From: Shimia sp. R10_1
GTDB taxonomy: Bacteria; Pseudomonadota; Alphaproteobacteria; Rhodobacterales; Rhodobacteraceae
DNA: 64,000 bases
Assembly: GCF_017744095.1 (NCBI RefSeq)
Contig: NZ_JAGHQX010000001.1
Span: 248,001 to 312,000 of the forward strand
Reading direction: 5' to 3'
Shown here: positions 7,773 to 17,120 of the stretch, in pieces
How the letters are laid out: every line of letters starts with the position of its first letter
Numbering within the stretch: the first letter of the stretch is position 1
Translations under genes and position numbers: made by a program
The notes under the pieces: model-generated
Database searches by the model: none
Seen by the model: the letters and a program-made list of their open reading frames with translations, nothing else
Told to the model about the DNA's origin: nothing

Positions 7773-9968
7773 ATGACTGCTGACAGGATGCTGACCCGCG
7801 ATCTGGTTTTGGTGGGGGGCGGTCATGCCCATGCGTTGATGCTCCGGATGTGGGGTATGGCGCCGGTGGCCGGTGTGCGGGTGACATTGATCAATCCGGG
7901 TCCGACCGCACCTTACTCTGGCATGTTGCCAGGTCACATTGCGGGGCACTATAGCCGGGAGGCTTTGGACATTGATCTTGTCAGGCTGGCGCAATGGGCT
8001 GGCGTGCGCCTGATCAATGGGGCGGCGACGGCGATTGATCCGGTTGCGCGTGTTGTGACCGTTGAAGATGCGATCCTTGGCGCGCGCGAGATTGCCTATG
8101 ATGTTGCCTCTTTGGATGTGGGATTGCATGCCGTCACGCCGCATATTGCAGGGTTTGCCAAGTTCGGAGTTGGGGCAAAGCCGCTGGGGGTATATGCGGA
8201 TCGTTGGGCCGGATTCCTGAAACAGGTGGAAATGGGGCAAGCGGAAGGTCAGGTGGCCGTGATCGGTGGCGGCGTCGCGGGATCTGAGTTGTCGATGGCC
8301 ATGGCGCATAAGTTGCGCACCATGGGAAAGCGCGACGGTGTTACGTTGATCGAAGCCAGCGCGGCGCTTGGCAATGGGGTGCCCGGTGCGGATAAGGCCT
8401 TGCGGGCCGCGATGGCTCAGCTTGGGGTGCGCGTTCGGTTGAATGCGAAAGTCAGTCAGGTGCGTGCGCATGCCGTTGCATTGAAAGGCGCGGTAGAGGT
8501 GGCCTCTGAGTTCACCGTCGCCACGGCGGGCGGGTTTGCGCACAGTTGGCTGGCTGCATCGGGATTGCCCTGTGACGATGATGGCTTTGTGCATGTGGAT
8601 GATCGGCTGGTGGTGGAAGGTCATGAGGGGCTTTTTGCGGTGGGCGATTGTGCGCATCTTTTGGCGTCGCCGCGCCCGAAAGCCGGGGTGTTTGCGGTGC
8701 GTGCGGCACCGGTCTTGCTGGCCAACATTCGCGCGGCGTTGACCGGCAGTGCCTATGAGAGCTTTCGGCCGCAGGGAGATTATCTGAAGCTGATCTCTTT
8801 GGGCGGAAAAGAAGCCATCGCCGCGAAATGGGGGCGTGTGCTGCGCGGTCCTGCGGCGATGCTCTGGCGGATGAAGGATGGCATCGACCAGAAATTCATG
8901 CGCCAGTTCGAGGACTTGCCGCAGATGGCCAAACCTGAGGCCGCGGAATGGGTAGCGGATGGTGGCCCAGCGCAGAGCTCGGATCAGATGCTTTGCGGCG
9001 GGTGCGGGGCCAAAGTGGCGCCCGGACAGTTGGCGACGGCGTTGGACGCGCTGCCAGATCGACGGCGGACTGATGTGTTGAGCGGGCCCGGGGATGATGC
9101 GGCGGTGCTTGAAATCGGCGGTGTTCGCCAAGTGATTTCGGTCGATCATCTGCGAGGCTTTGTCGATGATCCGGCAGTTATGGCGCGGATTGCGGCGGTG
9201 CATGCGTTGGGCGATGTCTGGGCCATGGGGGCTGCGGCGCAATCTGCGCTTTTGTCGGTGACCTTGCCGCGCATGACCCCGGCCTTGCAAGCGCGTGCGA
9301 TGACTGAGATTTTGCAGGCCACAAGCGATGTGGTGCAAGGCGCGGGCGCTGAGATTGTTGGTGGGCATTCCACCATGGGTGCGGAGCTGAGCCTTGGGCT
9401 GACGGTGACGGGCTTGTCGGAGGGGGCGCCGATCACGGTGGCGGGAGCACAAGAGGGCGATCGGTTGATCCTGACGCGGCCGATTGGCTCTGGCACGATT
9501 TTGGCAGCGATGATGCAGGGCAAGGCCCGTGGGGCGGATGTGGCGGCGCTGCTTTCACAGATGGCGCAGCCGCAGGGGGACGCGGCAGCGATCCTGCGCG
9601 GTGCGCATGCGATGACCGATGTGACGGGCTTTGGACTTGCGGGACATTTGATGGCGATTTGCCGAGCATCAGATGTGGCGGCTGCTTTGGATCTGGCCGC
9701 GGTGCCGTTCTATGCAGGGGCGGAGGCCTTGGCCGAAGCGGGGCACCGCAGCACGATTTACGCGGACAATGCAGCCCATGCGCCGGTGTTTGGCCCAGAA
9801 AGTGCGCGCGCCGCATTGTTGCATGATCCGCAGACGGCCGGCGGACTTTTGGCGGCGGTGCAGCCTGAGGAGGCTGCGGGGTTGGTTGTGCAGTTGCGTG
9901 CGCTTGGCCATGCCGCGGCGGTGATCGGCACAGTGCAAAAAGGTGCGCCGTCGATCAGCCTGATCTGA
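7773..9968 (+). CDS. selD: Selenide, water dikinase fused to N-terminal FAD/NAD(P) oxidoreductase
   Basis: A two-domain protein of about 731 residues. Residues 1 to about 390 form a pyridine nucleotide-disulfide-type oxidoreductase: LVLVGGGHAHA (11-21), a second Rossmann motif VAVIGGGVAGSE near 160, and LFAVGDCAHL for FAD. The remainder is SelD, which makes selenophosphate from selenide and ATP. Its catalytic loop reads LCGGCGAKV around 407-415, with cysteine and lysine in the places needed, so the enzyme is of the cysteine type. This fusion is known in alphaproteobacteria and cyanobacteria; the oxidoreductase may supply reduced selenium, which is inference. Several starts are possible (TTG 7692, ATG 7749, ATG 7773); none has a strong ribosome binding site, and 7773 best fits the family. 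Its stop abuts the end of convergent mnmH. Confidence 0.9.
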   Translation: MTADRMLTRDLVLVGGGHAHALMLRMWGMAPVAGVRVTLINPGPTAPYSGMLPGHIAGHYSREALDIDLVRLAQWAGVRLINGAATAIDPVARVVTVEDAILGAREIAYDVASLDVGLHAVTPHIAGFAKFGVGAKPLGVYADRWAGFLKQVEMGQAEGQVAVIGGGVAGSELSMAMAHKLRTMGKRDGVTLIEASAALGNGVPGADKALRAAMAQLGVRVRLNAKVSQVRAHAVALKGAVEVASEFTVATAGGFAHSWLAASGLPCDDDGFVHVDDRLVVEGHEGLFAVGDCAHLLASPRPKAGVFAVRAAPVLLANIRAALTGSAYESFRPQGDYLKLISLGGKEAIAAKWGRVLRGPAAMLWRMKDGIDQKFMRQFEDLPQMAKPEAAEWVADGGPAQSSDQMLCGGCGAKVAPGQLATALDALPDRRRTDVLSGPGDDAAVLEIGGVRQVISVDHLRGFVDDPAVMARIAAVHALGDVWAMGAAAQSALLSVTLPRMTPALQARAMTEILQATSDVVQGAGAEIVGGHSTMGAELSLGLTVTGLSEGAPITVAGAQEGDRLILTRPIGSGTILAAMMQGKARGADVAALLSQMAQPQGDAAAILRGAHAMTDVTGFGLAGHLMAICRASDVAAALDLAAVPFYAGAEALAEAGHRSTIYADNAAHAPVFGPESARAALLHDPQTAGGLLAAVQPEEAAGLVVQLRALGHAAAVIGTVQKGAPSISLI

Positions 9969-11009
9969 TCATTCCGCAGAAATCAGCTTTGCGGCAGTGG
10001 CGGCGAGGGTGTCCTCAGAAAGATCAGGGAGCGCGTGCTCTTCGGCGGCGGGCGCATGGGCGCGGCTGATGCGGGCATAGCGCGGATCATAGTGGGTCTG
10101 CACAAGCGCGCGGATCAGTGGGGCAAAGTCACGTGTCTGCGCGAGCGCCTGCCACTGCGCGACGGTCTCATGGCCGTGATAGCGGGTCAGTTGAGCCAGC
10201 ACATCGGAAAGTTTGGCGCTGTCTGTGAGTAGGTCAGGATAGGCGCTCATCAGATGGCTGACACGGGCCTCAAGTGGTGCGGTCAATCGCAAGTTCGGCG
10301 CAGCAATCATGGCCTGCCACAGGGCTGGCGGAATGATGAGGCGGCCAATTTTGGAGCTTTCCGCCTCCACATAGACCGGGCGATCCGGCGCGAGCGCTGC
10401 GATGCCCATGGCAAGTTGGCTTTCAAAGGCTTTCTGGCTGGGTTGGCTGTCGGAAACAGGGCCAAAAAGAGAGCCACGATGGGCGGCCATGGCCTCCAGA
10501 TCCAGCGTTTGCGCGCCCTGATCTGCGAGGTGGTGCAAGAGGCGGGTTTTGGCTGTGCCCGTGCCGCCATCAATCACCACCACAGGGCAGGGCATGGCGC
10601 CGTCATAAAGCGCTTTGGAGACAAGCCGTCGGTAGGCTTGATAGCCACCCTCCACCGTGTCGGCGCGCCAGCCGATTTGCTTGAGGATGATGGCAACAGA
10701 GCCTGAGCGTTGCCCGCCACGCCAGCAGTATACCAAGGGTTTGTAGCTGCCTTCGCGATCTGCCAGCGGCCCTTCGAGATGGGCGGCCATGTTGCGTGAC
10801 ACCAGCGCGGCCCCAATTTTGCGGGCTTTGAATGGGTCTTCCTGCACGTAGATGGTGCCGACGCGGGCGCGCTCTTCGTTGGATAGAGCGGGCAGGTTGA
10901 TCGCGCCGGGCATGTGATCTTCGGCAAATTCCGCCGGGGAGCGCACGTCGATGATCTCGTCAAACGGTAGGGTGGCGAGATCGGCAAGCTGGGTGAGCGC
11001 GAGGGGCAT
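9969..11009 (-). CDS. mnmH: tRNA 2-selenouridine synthase
   Basis: A 346-residue MnmH/SelU protein, which replaces sulfur by selenium at the wobble 2-thiouridine of some tRNAs through a geranylated intermediate. The N-terminal rhodanese domain has IIDVRSPAEFAEDHMPGA (19-36) and the catalytic cysteine in VYCWRGGQRSGS (C95). The C-terminal half has a P-loop near 148-155, read as GGTGTAKT, with alanine where the Walker A motif normally has glycine before lysine. It uses selenophosphate from SelD, whose gene is convergent with no bases between the two stop codons. No selA, selB or selenocysteine tRNA is in the window, so within this view selenium use is for tRNA only. Confidence 0.93.
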   Translation of the reverse strand: MPLALTQLADLATLPFDEIIDVRSPAEFAEDHMPGAINLPALSNEERARVGTIYVQEDPFKARKIGAALVSRNMAAHLEGPLADREGSYKPLVYCWRGGQRSGSVAIILKQIGWRADTVEGGYQAYRRLVSKALYDGAMPCPVVVIDGGTGTAKTRLLHHLADQGAQTLDLEAMAAHRGSLFGPVSDSQPSQKAFESQLAMGIAALAPDRPVYVEAESSKIGRLIIPPALWQAMIAAPNLRLTAPLEARVSHLMSAYPDLLTDSAKLSDVLAQLTRYHGHETVAQWQALAQTRDFAPLIRALVQTHYDPRYARISRAHAPAAEEHALPDLSEDTLAATAAKLISAE

Positions 11010-11072
11010 GGGCGGATCCGGGTTGGTGTGCTGGGCAATGCGTAGCGCGCCAAGGGGCTTGGAACAAGCGGC

Positions 11073-13088
11073 TTAAAACGCAACCATGGTCAGCAGTTCG
11101 TATTCCGCGACGGCGTCATCATCCTGATTTGATAGGTGCACATGCCAGCGCACTTCGCCGTAGTCTTCGTTGCGTATGGTTTTCTGTTTGACTGTGAGGG
11201 CGACCTTGATGCTGTCGCCGGGCACAACCGGCTTCATGAAGCGTAAGGCGTCGAGACCGGTGTTGGCGAGAACCGGCCCTTCGTTTGGCTCAACAAACAG
11301 ACCGGCGGCGAAGGACAGCAGGAGATAGCCGTGGGCAACGCGACCGGGGAAGAACGGGTTTCGCGCGGCGGCGGCTTCGTCCATGTGGGCATAGAAGGTG
11401 TCGCCGGTGAAATGCGCGAAGTGCTCAACATCCTCAAGCGTCACTTCGCGAGATGGGGTGTGCAGGGTTTCCCCAATCTGCAACTCCCCAAAGCGGCGGG
11501 TGAACGGGTGTGCGGGCGCTTGTTCTTGCGTCGTGCCGGGCAGCCATTTGCCCGTGATGCTGGACAGCATGTCCGGGCTGCCCTGAATGGCGGTGCGTTG
11601 CATATAGTGTGTGACGGCGCGGATGCCGCCGAGTTCTTCGCCGCCGCCAGCGCGGCCGGGCCCGCCGTGGGTCATATGGGGCAGGGGTGCGCCGTGGCCT
11701 GTGGCCTCGGCCATGCTGTCGCGGTTGTTGATGTAGATACGTCCATTGAAGGCGGCGCAGCCCAGCGCGATGTGGCGGGCAACCTCTGTGTCATGGGTGA
11801 TAAGCGATGTGACTAATGAGCCCTGACCTTTGTTTGCGAGCGCGATGGCGTGATCTATGTCGCGGAAGCCCATGAGAGTGGAAACCGGGCCGAAGGCCTC
11901 TGTCTCATGGGCGTGAATGGCGGTGTCAGGCGATGTGCAGTGAAACAGCATGGGCGCAACAAAGGCACCTTTTGCGTCATTTAAGGCATCAGATGTGTCC
12001 AACAGCGTGTCACATTCGGTGGCAAGCAGGGCGGCTTTGGCGAGCACATCGGCTTTTTGTGCGCCAGAGACCAATGCGCCCATTTGCGTCTCTTTCGCGC
12101 GAGGGTCGCCGATTTTAATGTTGGAGAGCCGCTGGCGCAGGGCTTCTCCCACGGCCTCGATATGGCTTTCGGGTGCAAGAATACGGCGGATTGCGGTACA
12201 TTTCTGGCCTGCTTTGGTGGTGATTTCCTGTGTGGCCTCTGTGATGAAGAGGTCAAATTCCGGCGTGCCGGGGGTGGCGTCTGGTCCAAGGATGGAGGCG
12301 TTGAGACTGTCGGCTTCTGCGGTGAACCGCACGGCGTTTTGCAAAATTGCTGGAGTGGCACGCAGTTTCAGTGCCGTGTTGGCAGAGCCTGTGAAGCTGA
12401 CGGCATCCTGACAGGTGAGGTGGTCGAGCATGTCGCCAAGCCCGCCAGACACCAGTTGCAGCGCGCCGTCGGGCAAGAGGCCACTGTCCAGCATCAGACG
12501 CACGCAGTGTTCGGTCACATAGCAGCTGGATGTGGCGGGTTTCACAATCGCAGGGACACCCGCAAGCAGGGTCGGGGCGAGCTTTTCCAGCATGCCCCAG
12601 ACCGGAAAGTTAAAGGCGTTGATATGAACTGCCACGCCTTGAAGCGGGGTGCAGATATGCTGGCCCAGAAAGCTGCCATTGCGGGAAAGCTGCTCTGGAT
12701 CGCCATCGGGATAGACTGTGCTGTCGGGCATCTCGCGGCGGCCCTTTGAGGCATAGACCAGCATGGTGCCGATGCCGCCGTCGATGTCGATCAGGTGATC
12801 GGTTTGTGTGGCGCCGGTGTGAAAGGACAGATCATAGAGAGCTTGACGGTGTGCGCGCAGGTGCAGGGCCAGAGCCTTTAGCAGGCGCGCGCGGTCATGA
12901 AAGGTCATCTGACGCAGAGCTGGGCCGCCTTTGGTGCGCGCATGATCCAGCATGGCCTGCACATTCAGCATGTCGTTGCCAGCCTGCGCAAACGGTGCTC
13001 CAGTGATGGCGCAGTCAATTTGGCGTGCAGATGCATTTGGCGCAATCCATTGGCCTGCGGCGAAACTCGCCACCTGAAGTATGGACAT
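11073..13088 (-). CDS. paaZ: Bifunctional oxepin-CoA hydrolase / semialdehyde dehydrogenase PaaZ
   Basis: A 671-residue fusion, the normal PaaZ length. The N-terminal aldehyde dehydrogenase part carries the glutamate in TAEADSLN (about 256-263) and the catalytic cysteine in AGQKCTAI (C297). The C-terminal MaoC-type hydratase part has [18 protein letters not shown] followed by [10 protein letters not shown]. Both active sites look complete, so it should open the oxepin-CoA ring and oxidise the resulting aldehyde in phenylacetate breakdown. Roseobacters with incomplete PaaZ divert the pathway to tropone compounds; that does not appear to be the case for this copy. The start at 13088 has AGGAGGGG upstream. 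It is transcribed alone and divergently from paaI, from a promoter carrying a probable PaaR site. Confidence 0.95.
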   Translation of the reverse strand: MSILQVASFAAGQWIAPNASARQIDCAITGAPFAQAGNDMLNVQAMLDHARTKGGPALRQMTFHDRARLLKALALHLRAHRQALYDLSFHTGATQTDHLIDIDGGIGTMLVYASKGRREMPDSTVYPDGDPEQLSRNGSFLGQHICTPLQGVAVHINAFNFPVWGMLEKLAPTLLAGVPAIVKPATSSCYVTEHCVRLMLDSGLLPDGALQLVSGGLGDMLDHLTCQDAVSFTGSANTALKLRATPAILQNAVRFTAEADSLNASILGPDATPGTPEFDLFITEATQEITTKAGQKCTAIRRILAPESHIEAVGEALRQRLSNIKIGDPRAKETQMGALVSGAQKADVLAKAALLATECDTLLDTSDALNDAKGAFVAPMLFHCTSPDTAIHAHETEAFGPVSTLMGFRDIDHAIALANKGQGSLVTSLITHDTEVARHIALGCAAFNGRIYINNRDSMAEATGHGAPLPHMTHGGPGRAGGGEELGGIRAVTHYMQRTAIQGSPDMLSSITGKWLPGTTQEQAPAHPFTRRFGELQIGETLHTPSREVTLEDVEHFAHFTGDTFYAHMDEAAAARNPFFPGRVAHGYLLLSFAAGLFVEPNEGPVLANTGLDALRFMKPVVPGDSIKVALTVKQKTIRNEDYGEVRWHVHLSNQDDDAVAEYELLTMVAF

Positions 13089-13120
13089 GGCTGCCCCTCC
13101 TTGAATGTCTCCTCTGGTTA

Positions 13121-13149
13121 TTTATTGACCAACCGTTCGGTTTATGCAA
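13121..13149 (-). promoter_or_regulatory. paaZ promoter with probable PaaR operator in the spacer
   Basis: On the minus strand TTGCAT (13149-13144) and AATAAA (13126-13121) sit 17 bp apart. The spacer holds the near-palindrome ACCGAACGGT, read on the plus strand as AACCGTTCGG inside ACCAACCGTTCGGTTTAT. TetR-family PaaR proteins bind ACCG/CGGT-type palindromes, and a TetR gene lies at the end of the adjacent paaIK operon. The position would block both divergent promoters. The assignment is inferred from sequence and location. Confidence 0.55.
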
Positions 13150-13185
13150 GCTGAGTGAAGGGAACATCACGCAAAGGAGGGCGGG

Positions 13186-13620
13186 ATGGGAGCACTGACA
13201 CCGAAGGCGCGCGCAGAAAAGGCGGCGGCTGCCATGTGGGCTGAAGATTGCGCGAGCCAGAGTATCGGCATGGAGATTGCCGAGGTCGATGCGGGGCGCG
13301 CGGTGCTGACATTGACGGTGCAGCCTGAGCATTGCAACGGGCATGGTATCTGTCACGGCGGTATCACATTCATGCTCGCAGACAGCGCGTTTGCCTTTGC
13401 CTGCAACAGCCGCAATCAGATGACGGTCGCTCAGCACAACAGCATCAGTTACCTCGCACCGGGCCAGCTGGGCGACACCTTACGCGCTGAAGCGTGTGAG
13501 GTCAGCTTGCGGGGGCGGAGCGGGCTTTATGATGTCACGGTGACCAATCAGAACGGGCAGATGATCGCCGCCTTTCGGGGCGCATCGCGTGCACTCAAAG
13601 GCACAGTTTTTGAAGAATAA
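13186..13620 (+). CDS. paaI: Hydroxyphenylacetyl-CoA thioesterase PaaI
   Basis: A 144-residue hotdog-fold thioesterase. NGHGICHGGITFMLADSAFA (about 62-81) is the PaaI signature, with the catalytic aspartate in LADSAF, followed by the SISYLAPGQLGD strand. It releases CoA from dead-end hydroxyphenylacetyl-CoA and related esters formed when the phenylacetate epoxide is not processed, protecting the CoA pool. The ATG has AAGGAGG upstream at good spacing. It is the first gene of a paaI-paaK-tetR operon divergent from paaZ. Confidence 0.92.
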   Translation: MGALTPKARAEKAAAAMWAEDCASQSIGMEIAEVDAGRAVLTLTVQPEHCNGHGICHGGITFMLADSAFAFACNSRNQMTVAQHNSISYLAPGQLGDTLRAEACEVSLRGRSGLYDVTVTNQNGQMIAAFRGASRALKGTVFEE

Positions 13621-13642
13621 AAGAGAACTGGGGAGGGTTTTC

Positions 13643-14947
13643 ATGAACGATCTGTCACCGCGCCGCGAAGAGCTGGAGCCGATAGAGATTGCCTCTATTG
13701 ATGAAATTCGCACTTTGCAGCTTGAGCGCCTGCAATGGTCACTGCGCCATGCCTATGACAACGTGCCGATGTATCGGGCGCGGTTTGAGGCGGCTGGGGT
13801 GCATCCCGACGATTTGAAATCACTGGAAGATTTGGCGAAATTTCCGTTTACCTACAAAGATGATCTGCGTGATCACTATCCTTATGGCATGTTTGCGGTG
13901 CCAAGAGAGCAGATCGCGCGTCTACATGCCTCTTCCGGCACCACGGGCAAGCCAACAGTTGTGGGCTATACACAAAACGACATTGATACCTGGGCAGATT
14001 TGATGGCGCGGAGTTTGCGGGCCTCAGGATTGCGCGCGGGGGATCTGATCCACAATGCCTATGGATATGGGCTGTTCACCGGGGGGCTTGGTGCGCACTA
14101 CGGCATTGAACGTTTGGGGGCGACGGTGGTGCCCATGAGCGGGGGGCAAACCGAAAAGCAGGTTGGTCTGATCAATGATTTTCGCCCCGATGGGATCATG
14201 GTGACGCCAAGTTACATGCTCAACATTCTGGAAGCGTTTCATGCGGCGGGACTGGATCCACGCGCGTGTTCACTGAGTGTCGGCGTGTTTGGGGCAGAGC
14301 CCTGGACGGATGCCATGCGCAAGGAGGTAGAAGACGCGTTTGCGATGCATGCCGTTGATATTTATGGTCTTTCGGAAATTATGGGGCCTGGTGTGGCCAA
14401 TGAATGTGTGGAGACCAAAGACGGGCCTGTGATCTGGGAAGATCATTTTTATCCTGAGGTCATCAACCCAGAAACCGGAGAGGTATTGCAGGACGGCGAG
14501 CTGGGAGAGCTGGTGTTTACGACACTCACCAAAGAAGGGCTGCCGATGATCCGCTACCGCACGCGGGATCTGACCCGGTTGCTGCCGGGCACGGCGCGCA
14601 GCATGCGTCGGATGCAGAAAATCACCGGGCGCAGCGATGACATGATGATTTTGCGCGGGGTAAATGTGTTTCCGTCTCAGATTGAAGAACAGGTACTGGC
14701 CACCAACGGGCTTGCGCCCTATTACCAGATCGAACTTTACAAAGACGGACCGATGGACGCGATGCGGGTGCATGTGGAAGCGTTGAGTGGCGCAGGCTCT
14801 GGCTCAGATGAGATGGCGAGAAATTTGGCGCGTCATATCAAGTCAATGGTCGGCGTGTCAGCGCATATTGTGGTGGGGGCTCCGGGGGCGGTAGAGCGCT
14901 CTCAGGGGAAGGCGCGCCGGGTGATTGATCGCCGGAGCGAAGGGTAA
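13643..14947 (+). CDS. paaK: Phenylacetate-CoA ligase
   Basis: A 434-residue adenylate-forming ligase of the PaaK type, which activates phenylacetate to phenylacetyl-CoA with ATP as the pathway's first step. The P-loop-like SSGTTGKPTVVGYT lies at 97-110. The A5 motif appears as IYGLSEIMGPGV, and the hinge and A8 region as MQKITGRSDDMMILRGVNVFP, typical of PaaK. The start at 13643 has GGGGAGGG upstream. A reading frame reaching back to 13589 would overlap paaI and is not needed. It sits 22 bp after paaI and 4 bp before the TetR gene. Confidence 0.94.
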   Translation: MNDLSPRREELEPIEIASIDEIRTLQLERLQWSLRHAYDNVPMYRARFEAAGVHPDDLKSLEDLAKFPFTYKDDLRDHYPYGMFAVPREQIARLHASSGTTGKPTVVGYTQNDIDTWADLMARSLRASGLRAGDLIHNAYGYGLFTGGLGAHYGIERLGATVVPMSGGQTEKQVGLINDFRPDGIMVTPSYMLNILEAFHAAGLDPRACSLSVGVFGAEPWTDAMRKEVEDAFAMHAVDIYGLSEIMGPGVANECVETKDGPVIWEDHFYPEVINPETGEVLQDGELGELVFTTLTKEGLPMIRYRTRDLTRLLPGTARSMRRMQKITGRSDDMMILRGVNVFPSQIEEQVLATNGLAPYYQIELYKDGPMDAMRVHVEALSGAGSGSDEMARNLARHIKSMVGVSAHIVVGAPGAVERSQGKARRVIDRRSEG

Positions 14948-14951
14948 GCAT

Positions 14952-15554
14952 ATGGCGCGTACCATTGCCAAAGATCACGATCAGAAGCGTGCGCATATCC
15001 TGAAGGTGGCGGCGCAGGTTTTCGCCGCTGAGGGGTTCGACCGCGCCTCTATGACGGTTTTGGCAAAGGCGTGCGGGATCTCAAAGGCGAACATCTATCA
15101 CTATTACAGTGGCAAAGATGCGCTGTTGTTTGACGTGCTCGACAGCTACTTGCGGGCGCTGCGGGATCGGATCTGTGGTCTGGCGCTTGACGGTCTGTCC
15201 CCAGAGGCGCAGCTGCGCGCGTTGTTGCGGGAAATTTTGCTGGCCTATCAGGGCGCGGATGACGAACATCGGGTGCAGAGCAGCGCCATCTCAGCCTTGC
15301 CACAGAGCGAACAAGCGGTTTTGCGCGGGTATCAGCGCGAGATGGTTGCGGTGATGAAAACGGTTGTCGCCGCAAATGCACCAGAGGTGTTTGATGCGGA
15401 TGCAATGCGATTGCATGAGGTCACCATGTCAGTCTTTGGCATGTTGAACTGGTATTACATGTGGCAAAGCGAGGCGGATGCGCAGGCGCGGCTGCGCTAT
15501 GCTGATGTGGTCACCGATCTTGTGCTTGGCGGGATCGCGGGCCAGACACTCTGA
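14952..15554 (+). CDS. paaR: TetR-family regulator, probable PaaR
   Basis: A 200-residue TetR/AcrR protein. The helix-turn-helix is seen in FDRASMTVLAKACGISKANI followed by YHYYSGKDALLFDVL, in the first 65 residues. The C-terminal region has the conserved EVTMSVFGMLNWYYMW of regulators found with paa and acyl-CoA genes. It probably represses paa genes until phenylacetyl-CoA binds, as known for TetR-type PaaR in other bacteria. The operator candidate between paaZ and paaI fits. It is co-transcribed with paaI and paaK. The paa assignment is by location. Confidence 0.82.
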   Translation: MARTIAKDHDQKRAHILKVAAQVFAAEGFDRASMTVLAKACGISKANIYHYYSGKDALLFDVLDSYLRALRDRICGLALDGLSPEAQLRALLREILLAYQGADDEHRVQSSAISALPQSEQAVLRGYQREMVAVMKTVVAANAPEVFDADAMRLHEVTMSVFGMLNWYYMWQSEADAQARLRYADVVTDLVLGGIAGQTL

Positions 15555-15651
15555 CCTCATGCCCCGTTGATCCTATGCGGCATCTAATAATTGCGCGGTG
15601 CGGTGCCGATGCTATTATTGGATGAATGGTATTCTGGTGTGAGGGATTTTT

Positions 15652-16026
15652 ATGAAACGTTTTGTGACTCCGTTGGCATTGGCCGCGGCCCTGGCAGCGC
15701 CGATGGCTGCGCAGGCTGAGCCGTCTTTTGGGTTTGGTGTGACCTTTGTTTTTGGCGGTGATGTGGCCGCAGGTATCCGTATTTTCAGCGATGATGAACC
15801 AGAGAGAGCGGTTTTGGCGCTTGGTGCCGATTATAAATTCGGCTCAGGGTCGTTACGGCCCACGGTTGGTGCCGCCTATCTGGATGAGGATTTTTACGTC
15901 GATTTCAGCCTTGGCTATGACGTGGGCATTGGCGCGCTGGATTACGGTGTGGGCATTGGCGGTGCGTTTGACACGGAAGAGGACAGCTCTGGCTCATCAG
16001 CGCCGTCCACAGATGGACCCACCTGA
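15652..16026 (+). CDS. Small exported glycine-rich protein of unknown function
   Basis: A 124-residue protein starting with a clear signal peptide (KRFVTPLALAAALAAPMAA, cleavage after AQA near residue 22). The mature part is rich in glycine and aromatic residues with alternating hydrophobic positions, as in short outer-membrane or periplasmic beta-sheet proteins. It ends in a low-complexity acidic and serine-rich tail. The ATG has GAGGGATTTTT upstream. It lies 97 bp after the TetR gene and converges on paaE with only 13 bp between ends. No family was recognised and a link to phenylacetate is not shown. Confidence 0.6.
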   Translation: MKRFVTPLALAAALAAPMAAQAEPSFGFGVTFVFGGDVAAGIRIFSDDEPERAVLALGADYKFGSGSLRPTVGAAYLDEDFYVDFSLGYDVGIGALDYGVGIGGAFDTEEDSSGSSAPSTDGPT

Positions 16027-16039
16027 TCCCAACACGTCC

Positions 16040-17110
16040 TTATTCGTCATATGACACCACCACGCGGTCGCTGAGCGGGTAGGATTGGCACGACAGCACG
16101 TAGCCTTTCTCCACCTCATAGTCTTCAAGCGCGTGGTTGGTGTACATGTTGACCTCACCTTCAAGAACGCGGCAGCGGCAGGTGGCGCAGACGCCCGCCT
16201 TGCAGGCGTAGGGCACATCCAGAGACTGCGCGCGCGCGGCATCAAGTATGGCTGTGTCCGGGTCCATAGTGATGGTCTGCGTGGCGCCATCTAGCGTGAT
16301 TGTTGCGGTGACGGTCTGGGCCGTAGCCGAGGCGCTGGCGGCTTTTTTGCGCGCGCGGCCGGGTTGGCTGCTGGCGAAGAGTTCGAATTTGATTTGAGAT
16401 TTGGGCAGGCCGTGATCCTGAAGGGCCTGTGCGATGCCAAGCATCATCGGTTCCGGCCCGCAGATGAAGGCGGTGTCAACGCTGTTGATGTCGATCCAGC
16501 CGGAGCGAAAGAGCTGCGCGCATTTCTCCTCCGTCACCAGCCCGGTGAAGAGGTCGATTTCCTGACTGTCGCTTTCCAGCACATGGATCACGTTGAAGCG
16601 GCCCATGTAGAGGTTTTTGAGGTCTTCGAGTTCCTCACGGAACATGATCGTTGTGACGCCTTTGTTGGCATAGATCAGGGTGAAATTGGCGCGCGGTTCG
16701 CGTCTGAGGGTGGTTTTGATCAGCGAAAGCACTGGCGTGATGCCGGAGCCGCCTGCAAAACCGAGATAGGATTTGGCCGTGTTTGCGTCGAGGTCTGTGA
16801 AAAACGTGCCCATGGGTGGCATGGCAGAGAGCGTGTCGCCGATCTTCAGATCGGTGTTGGCCCAGGTGGAAAAGGCCCCGCCGTCGACCCGTTTGATGCC
16901 TACCTGTAGCACGCCGTCGTCTTTGCCCGCGCAGATCGAATAGGAGCGGCGCAGCTCTTCGCCGTCAAAATCGCGCTTGAATGTCAGGTATTGGCCTTGG
17001 ATGAAATCAAAGGCCGCTGCGTCATCAGCAGCCGGGGCGAGGGTGACCACCACCGCGTCCCGGATGGTTTTTTGGATGTCTGTGACTGTGAGGTCATGAA
17101 AACGCGCCAT
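16040..17110 (-). CDS. paaE: Phenylacetyl-CoA epoxidase reductase subunit PaaE
   Basis: A 356-residue reductase that passes electrons from NADPH to the PaaABC epoxidase. The order is an FAD-binding ferredoxin reductase domain (RRSYSICAGKDDG near 60), an NAD(P) domain (FAGGSGITPVLSLI; FICGPEPMM) and a plant-type [2Fe-2S] ferredoxin near the C-terminus with CKAGVCATCRCRV and a fourth cysteine in LSCQSYP. The start at 17110 has GAGGAG upstream; the frame extends to 17197, but that would overlap paaD. It is the last gene of the thiolase-paaABCDE unit. Confidence 0.95.
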   Translation of the reverse strand: MARFHDLTVTDIQKTIRDAVVVTLAPAADDAAAFDFIQGQYLTFKRDFDGEELRRSYSICAGKDDGVLQVGIKRVDGGAFSTWANTDLKIGDTLSAMPPMGTFFTDLDANTAKSYLGFAGGSGITPVLSLIKTTLRREPRANFTLIYANKGVTTIMFREELEDLKNLYMGRFNVIHVLESDSQEIDLFTGLVTEEKCAQLFRSGWIDINSVDTAFICGPEPMMLGIAQALQDHGLPKSQIKFELFASSQPGRARKKAASASATAQTVTATITLDGATQTITMDPDTAILDAARAQSLDVPYACKAGVCATCRCRVLEGEVNMYTNHALEDYEVEKGYVLSCQSYPLSDRVVVSYDE

Positions 17111-17120
17111 GGGGGTCTCC

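Noticed and set aside
7584-9452. Long minus-strand frame (622 codons) opposite selD
   Set aside because: It mirrors the codon bias of selD on the other strand, has no family motif and is rich in histidine, arginine and proline as shadow frames are.
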